This document shows positions 5,341 to 8,577 of a stretch of 8,577 nt of DNA, in pieces. Source of the DNA: Chitinophagaceae bacterium (GTDB lineage Bacteria; Bacteroidota; Bacteroidia; Chitinophagales; Chitinophagaceae); NCBI GenBank assembly GCA_025455665.1, contig JALOMC010000083.1:1-8577 (forward strand), in the 5' to 3' direction. The notes below the pieces were generated by a model. That model was not told the DNA's origin. It worked only from the letters and a program-made list of their open reading frames with translations, and did no database searches. Numbering within the stretch: the first letter of the stretch is position 1; each line of letters begins with the position of its first letter. Both the position numbers and the translations under genes were made by a program.

Positions 5341-7392
5341 ATGAAAGCTGTAATATACCTGTTGTTGCTGTTGCCGGTGCTGTGTATGGCGCAGCCCAAT
5401 ATCGATTCATTGCAGCAACAGCTGCGCCGCAAATCGCTGCCCGACTCTACCTACATCAATACCCTGAACGAGCTGGGAACAGCATACTGGAAAGCCGGCA
5501 ATGACTCGCTGGCCATGCTGCAACACCGCCGTGCCCTTGCCATGGCCAGGCAAAAGGACTACTACCTGGGTGAGGCCAAAGCAAGGCTGCAACTGGTACG
5601 CATGGAAATGGAGCGATTGGAAGATGTAGACGGCGCCCACCGGCAAATAGACACTGCCCTGCAGCTGGCCCGCCAGCACCAAAACGATTGGATTGCTGCG
5701 ATGGCCTATTTCAGAAAAGCACAGTTGTACACGCTGGGTTTTTACGAGCATTATGATACTGTGCCACCGCTGTTTGAAAAAGCTCGCCAGCTGTTTGTAA
5801 AAATTGGCGACAAGGCTATGGAGGGATCGGTGTATGTAGAGCTGGGCACTTTTGCAGCTGGTAAGGGGCAGTATGCCAAAGCCATCGACTACATGCTGAA
5901 GGGCAAGGCCCTGCAGGAAAGCACCGGCGACCTGAAAGCCCTGCGGGCCACTGTGCCCAATCTGGGCGTGATGTACCTGAACCTGAAAATGTACGACAAG
6001 GCGTTGGCTGCGTTTGACGAAGCCGGCGGCATAGCTACCCGGCTGGCCGATCAGCGGGTGCTGGCTTTTGTAGATTACCAGAAGGGATTTCTTTACAAAG
6101 AGAAAGGCCAGTACACCGAAGCGATGCGCTACTACCAGCAAGCAGCCTCGCTGTATGAGGAAACAGGTGCCATGCAAATACTGACCAATGTGTATGCCCG
6201 CATGGCGCAGCTACATCAGCTACAGCATCGCTGGCCCGAGGCACTGCGGCTCAACCGGCTGGCCGATAGTCTCTATTTTTCTGCTATCAGTATCGAAGAA
6301 TCTTTTTTTCACTACACCAATACCAACTACGCAAGGATATACCTGGATCTGCAGCGCTATGACAGCGCCATCTACTTTGCCAAAATGGGCCTGGATACCC
6401 TGATAAACACGAACGTGGTGCTGGCCGAAGAGATGGCCGTGTACAATGAGGTGCTGGCCAGGGCCTATGAAGCTACAGGCGCCTACAAACAGGCGTTGGT
6501 TCATTTCAAAGATTACAAGCGCTGGTCTGATACGCTGCTGAATGATGAAACAAAACAACAAGTGCTGGTGGCGGGTATCAGCTATGATTTTGACAAAATG
6601 CAGCAGGCCAGCGAGCTGCAGGTAAAAACCTTGCAGGCATCGAAAGCCCGTCAATCGAGAAACCTGCTGCTGGTAGTACTGCTGGCGGTACTGGCGGTGG
6701 CGGGCCTGCTACTTTGGAACTACTGGCAGCTACGCAAAAAGAACCGGGCCCTGCAGGCCAAGCAGGCCGAAATAGAAAAGGCACTGTACACCGGTCAAAA
6801 AATAGAACGGAAGCGACTGGCCGGCGAGCTGCACGACCACCTGAATACGCAGCTGGCAGCAGTGCGCTGGTACCTGGAGGCGATGGACATGCAAGCCATG
6901 ACGCCCCAAAACCAGCAGCTGCACCAGCGGGTGCTGGGTGCCACCGCCGATTTGTACCGCGATATGCGCATGATATCGCATGTGCTGACACCCGCAGCAC
7001 TGGAAGAAGACAACCTGCCCGGGGCGCTGGAAAAGCTGGTGCAGCGCATGAACGAAAGCCAACCGACCCGCTTTGCACTAACAGTGCAGCTGCAGCAGCC
7101 GCTGCCGGAGCGCATAGCCCGCGAGCTGTACGCCATGGCGTTGGAGCTCACATCGAACATAGCCCGCCATGCCGCAGCCACACAGGCATGGATAGTGCTG
7201 CAGCCGGGTGCCCATGGAGCGCTGGTACTGTCGGTGGCCGATGATGGCATTGGCATGCCTGCATCCGATGCGCATCAAGGCATTGGTTTACAAAACATAC
7301 GCCAGCGGGTAGCCGATATTGGCGCCTGCTTGACGATAGCGCCCAGGGTACCGCAGGGTACCCATGTCAGCATTGCGCTGCCGCCCTTTTAG
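5341..7392 (+). CDS. Periplasmic-TPR sensor histidine kinase (HisKA_3 type)
   Basis: A 683-residue membrane sensor kinase that should autophosphorylate on His and pass the phosphate to a LuxR-type response regulator. ATG 5341 is chosen because it starts a clean signal peptide (MKAVIYLLLLLPVLCMA, cut before Q18). A TTG at 5278 would put 21 residues in front of it. Residues about 38-400 form seven to nine TPR-like helical pairs (for example YVELGTFAAGKGQYAKAIDY and LGVMYLNLKMYDKALAAFDE). One membrane helix lies at 442-463, so the TPRs face the periplasm. A short coiled linker leads to the HisKA_3 phosphoacceptor ELHDHLNTQL with H498. The ATPase domain has its N box (ELTSNIARHA, N606), G1 (DDGIGM, 634-639) and G2 (GIGLQNI), so it looks intact. 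No receiver domain or DNA-binding domain is fused. The partner is almost certainly the convergent regulator whose stop codon overlaps this one. The ligand is unknown. Confidence 0.95.
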   Translation: MKAVIYLLLLLPVLCMAQPNIDSLQQQLRRKSLPDSTYINTLNELGTAYWKAGNDSLAMLQHRRALAMARQKDYYLGEAKARLQLVRMEMERLEDVDGAHRQIDTALQLARQHQNDWIAAMAYFRKAQLYTLGFYEHYDTVPPLFEKARQLFVKIGDKAMEGSVYVELGTFAAGKGQYAKAIDYMLKGKALQESTGDLKALRATVPNLGVMYLNLKMYDKALAAFDEAGGIATRLADQRVLAFVDYQKGFLYKEKGQYTEAMRYYQQAASLYEETGAMQILTNVYARMAQLHQLQHRWPEALRLNRLADSLYFSAISIEESFFHYTNTNYARIYLDLQRYDSAIYFAKMGLDTLINTNVVLAEEMAVYNEVLARAYEATGAYKQALVHFKDYKRWSDTLLNDETKQQVLVAGISYDFDKMQQASELQVKTLQASKARQSRNLLLVVLLAVLAVAGLLLWNYWQLRKKNRALQAKQAEIEKALYTGQKIERKRLAGELHDHLNTQLAAVRWYLEAMDMQAMTPQNQQLHQRVLGATADLYRDMRMISHVLTPAALEEDNLPGALEKLVQRMNESQPTRFALTVQLQQPLPERIARELYAMALELTSNIARHAAATQAWIVLQPGAHGALVLSVADDGIGMPASDAHQGIGLQNIRQRVADIGACLTIAPRVPQGTHVSIALPPF

Positions 7393-8021
7393 ATAAGGCC
7401 GTTGCGGATGGCGAATTTGGTAATGCCCACCACATTTTTCACTTGCAGTTTCTTGATGATATTGTGCCGATGCGTTTCAACGGTGCCCGGGCTTAAAAAC
7501 AACAGCCTGGCTATTTCGGCCGATGAAAACTCCTGGGCGATCAGCTTTACAATTTCAATTTCGCGGGCCGTCAGTTGCGAGGGCAGCACTTTGCTATCCT
7601 CTTCTTCATGGGCATTCAACAGCTCTTCAAATACAATATTGCTGATATACTTTTCGCCGGTACTCACGGTGCGAATGGCTTTTTCCAGCTCGGTGCGGCC
7701 GGCTTTCTTCAGCACGTAGCCCGAAATGCCGGCATTAAATGCTGCTTTGATCAGTTGGTGGTTTTCTTCTACAGTCAGCATCAGTATGGGCAGGCGCTTG
7801 TGCTGTTCCCGCAGGGCCATGGTCAGTTCAATGCCGTTTACATCGGGCATGGTCAGGTCGGTAATGAGGACGTCTACTTCGTGCTGGCGCAGGTAGGCCT
7901 GCATCGGGTGGGCATGGTTAAAGGTGGCCACCACTTCCATGTCGGGCATGGTAGCTATCAGCAGCCCGAGGCTTTCTAAAATGATGGGATGATCATCGCA
8001 AATGGCAATGCGCAGCGCCAT
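7389..8021 (-). CDS. NarL/FixJ-family response regulator (REC + LuxR-type HTH)
   Basis: A 210-residue cytoplasmic transcription regulator. The start MALRIAICDDHP at 8021 gives the normal REC N-terminus. An upstream in-frame ATG (8183) would add 54 low-complexity residues with no family support. The REC domain (1-120) has the acidic pair D9/D10, phosphoacceptor D55 (VLITDLTMPD), T83 and K105 (GYVLKKAG), all expected for a working receiver. After an acidic linker (AHEEEDSK) comes a LuxR/GerE-type helix-turn-helix at 149-207 (LTAREIEIVKLIAQEFSSAE, then LSPGTVETHRHNIIKKL). The gene converges on the histidine kinase gene, and its TAA (7391-7389) overlaps the kinase TAG (7390-7392), so the two form a pair without sharing an mRNA. 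No Shine-Dalgarno sequence is seen, which is usual in this phylum. Likely targets are the divergent promoters around 5237-5280 and possibly the S41-like gene upstream region. Confidence 0.95.
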   Translation of the reverse strand: MALRIAICDDHPIILESLGLLIATMPDMEVVATFNHAHPMQAYLRQHEVDVLITDLTMPDVNGIELTMALREQHKRLPILMLTVEENHQLIKAAFNAGISGYVLKKAGRTELEKAIRTVSTGEKYISNIVFEELLNAHEEEDSKVLPSQLTAREIEIVKLIAQEFSSAEIARLLFLSPGTVETHRHNIIKKLQVKNVVGITKFAIRNGLI

Positions 8022-8287
8022 AAAAATGTAGGTAAGGTTGGGAGCTGTTGAAAGTATGGAATTAATCGGACCCAGCCTGCGGAGCGGCGCTTGCAGGGTG
8101 GGTGCAGTGGCCCGGATGCCGGGGGCACGGGTCAGTGATTTACTCCGTGAACCCGGTGTATGCGCTGGACTTTTTTGCAGCACGGTTGTCCTACTGCTTT
8201 CTTTGCACGGTCATTTAGCTTGCCACCTGTATTTTCGGGTCTGCCGCCAGCATGGTAGGTCGTTGCTTTATCCTAATTTGTACTTCT
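8022..8287. other. Divergent intergenic region between regulator and S41-like gene
   Basis: This 266-bp region separates the regulator from the S41-like gene, so it must hold or overlap promoters for both. I find no consensus promoter with correct spacing. Visible items are one ACCTGTA half-site (8225-8231) and an imperfect stem near 8126-8156 in which CACGGGTCA faces TGAACCCGGTG with two bulges. A T-run follows this stem at about 8169-8175, too far away for a standard terminator. No RNA gene or ORF is supported. Confidence 0.5.
8225..8231 (+). promoter_or_regulatory. Isolated ACCTGTA half-site
   Basis: The same 7-mer as in the inverted-repeat cluster at 5237-5275. It lies 57 bases before the ATG of the S41-like gene and about 200 bases before the regulator start. 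It is alone, with no matching opposite arm nearby, so it may be chance. Confidence 0.2.
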
Positions 8288-8577
8288 ATGCATTTCATGC
8301 GTTTGTTCGCCTGCGGTGTAGCGCTGTGGGCTACCGGGCTGATGGCCGTGGCGCAGCCGGCCCCCTGCCACTGCCCCGATAACCTACAACAGCTGGTAGC
8401 CAGTACCGAGGCCAACTACGCCGGCTATCCCACCAAAGTAAATGCCCGTACCCGGCCAGCTTACCAGGCGCTGCTGAGCAGCCTGCGGGCCAAAGCAGCC
8501 CGGGCTGATGGGGCCCGGGCCTGTTTTTTTGTGCTGAAAGAGTACATCCGCTTTTTTTACGACAAGCACTTTAACCT
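8288..8577 (+). CDS. Secreted S41-family peptidase-like protein (N-terminus only)
   Basis: The frame is open from ATG 8288 (or ATG 8297, three codons later) to the right edge, 96 codons plus two bases. A signal peptide (MHFMRLFACGVALWATGLMA, ending VA before Q23) is followed by PAPCHCPDNLQQLVASTEAN, then YAGYPTKVNARTRPAYQALL and FFVLKEYIRFFYDKHFN. The order C-x-C, NYAGY, a Tyr-rich helix and FFxDxH/FFxDKHF closely resembles the N-terminal domain of Bacteroidota proteins annotated as S41 (tail-specific/C-terminal-processing) peptidases. The PDZ and catalytic Ser-Lys region would lie beyond the window, so activity cannot be judged. It is transcribed away from the regulator. If the assignment holds, it would be a periplasmic or outer-envelope protease. 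The S41 call rests on the N-terminal motif alone. Confidence 0.7.
   Translation, partial: MHFMRLFACGVALWATGLMAVAQPAPCHCPDNLQQLVASTEANYAGYPTKVNARTRPAYQALLSSLRAKAARADGARACFFVLKEYIRFFYDKHFN

Noticed and set aside
5377..5391. Possible lipobox in the kinase signal peptide (Cys15)
   Set aside because: The residues before Cys15 are Pro-Val-Leu, which do not fit the lipobox pattern; a signal peptidase I cut before Gln18 fits better.
5407..6177. A 256-codon minus-strand open frame inside the kinase gene
   Set aside because: It is antisense to clear TPR coding sequence and its translation shows no family motif; it is a shadow of the kinase frame.
8126..8175. Imperfect hairpin plus T-run as a terminator or small RNA
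   Set aside because: The stem has two bulges and a 13-base loop, and the T-run is about 15-20 bases away; no gene ends here that would need it. A tRNA fold was also tried and does not form.
8022..8183. Extended N-terminus of the response regulator from ATG 8183
   Set aside because: The added 54 residues have no family counterpart, and REC domains start directly with the MALRIAICDD-type strand.
8274..8280. TAATTTG just before the S41-like gene as a promoter -7 box
   Set aside because: No TTG lies at the right distance upstream, and it is only seven bases from the ATG.

Overview
The window reads as chromosomal DNA of a Bacteroidota bacterium, most likely a Chitinophagaceae-type member with fairly high GC (mid-50s % by eye). 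Reasons: three secreted proteins whose signal peptides all end in Ala followed by Gln-Pro, no clear Shine-Dalgarno sequences, a periplasmic-TPR histidine kinase paired with a LuxR-type response regulator, and a very large repeat-built surface protein. No RNA gene, CRISPR array, insertion sequence or phage gene was seen.

Layout: four genes alternate in strand (-, +, -, +). (1) Positions 5114 to 1, minus strand: the first 1704 codons of a giant secreted protein, open without a stop to the left edge. It has a signal peptide, seven tandem PPC-like repeats of about 132 residues, PKD-like and IPT/TIG-like domains, a CARDB/DUF11-like segment, an unassigned Lys/Glu/Asp-rich helical segment, a 'DPND' domain and the start of an Fn3-like domain. 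(2) 5341-7392, plus strand: a TPR sensor histidine kinase. (3) 7389-8021, minus strand: a NarL/FixJ-type response regulator that converges on the kinase gene so tightly that the two stop codons overlap. (4) 8288 to the right edge, plus strand: the N-terminus of a secreted protein resembling Bacteroidota S41-family peptidases.

Two intergenic regions matter. The 226-bp divergent region 5115-5340 between the giant protein and the kinase holds a 14-bp inverted repeat (5237-5250), a further half-site (5269-5275), and one promoter-like element facing each way. The half-site ACCTGTA is the same as the arm of the classical lux box, and the regulator has a LuxR-type helix-turn-helix. The same 7-mer recurs once at 8225-8231, between the regulator and the S41-like gene.

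Working model (inference): the kinase senses an envelope or extracellular cue through its periplasmic TPRs, phosphorylates the convergently encoded regulator at D55, and the regulator acts on the divergent promoters to control the giant surface protein and perhaps the S41-like protein. The parts belong to recognisable families. The potentially new points are the arrangement, the shared site, and the helical segment in the giant protein.
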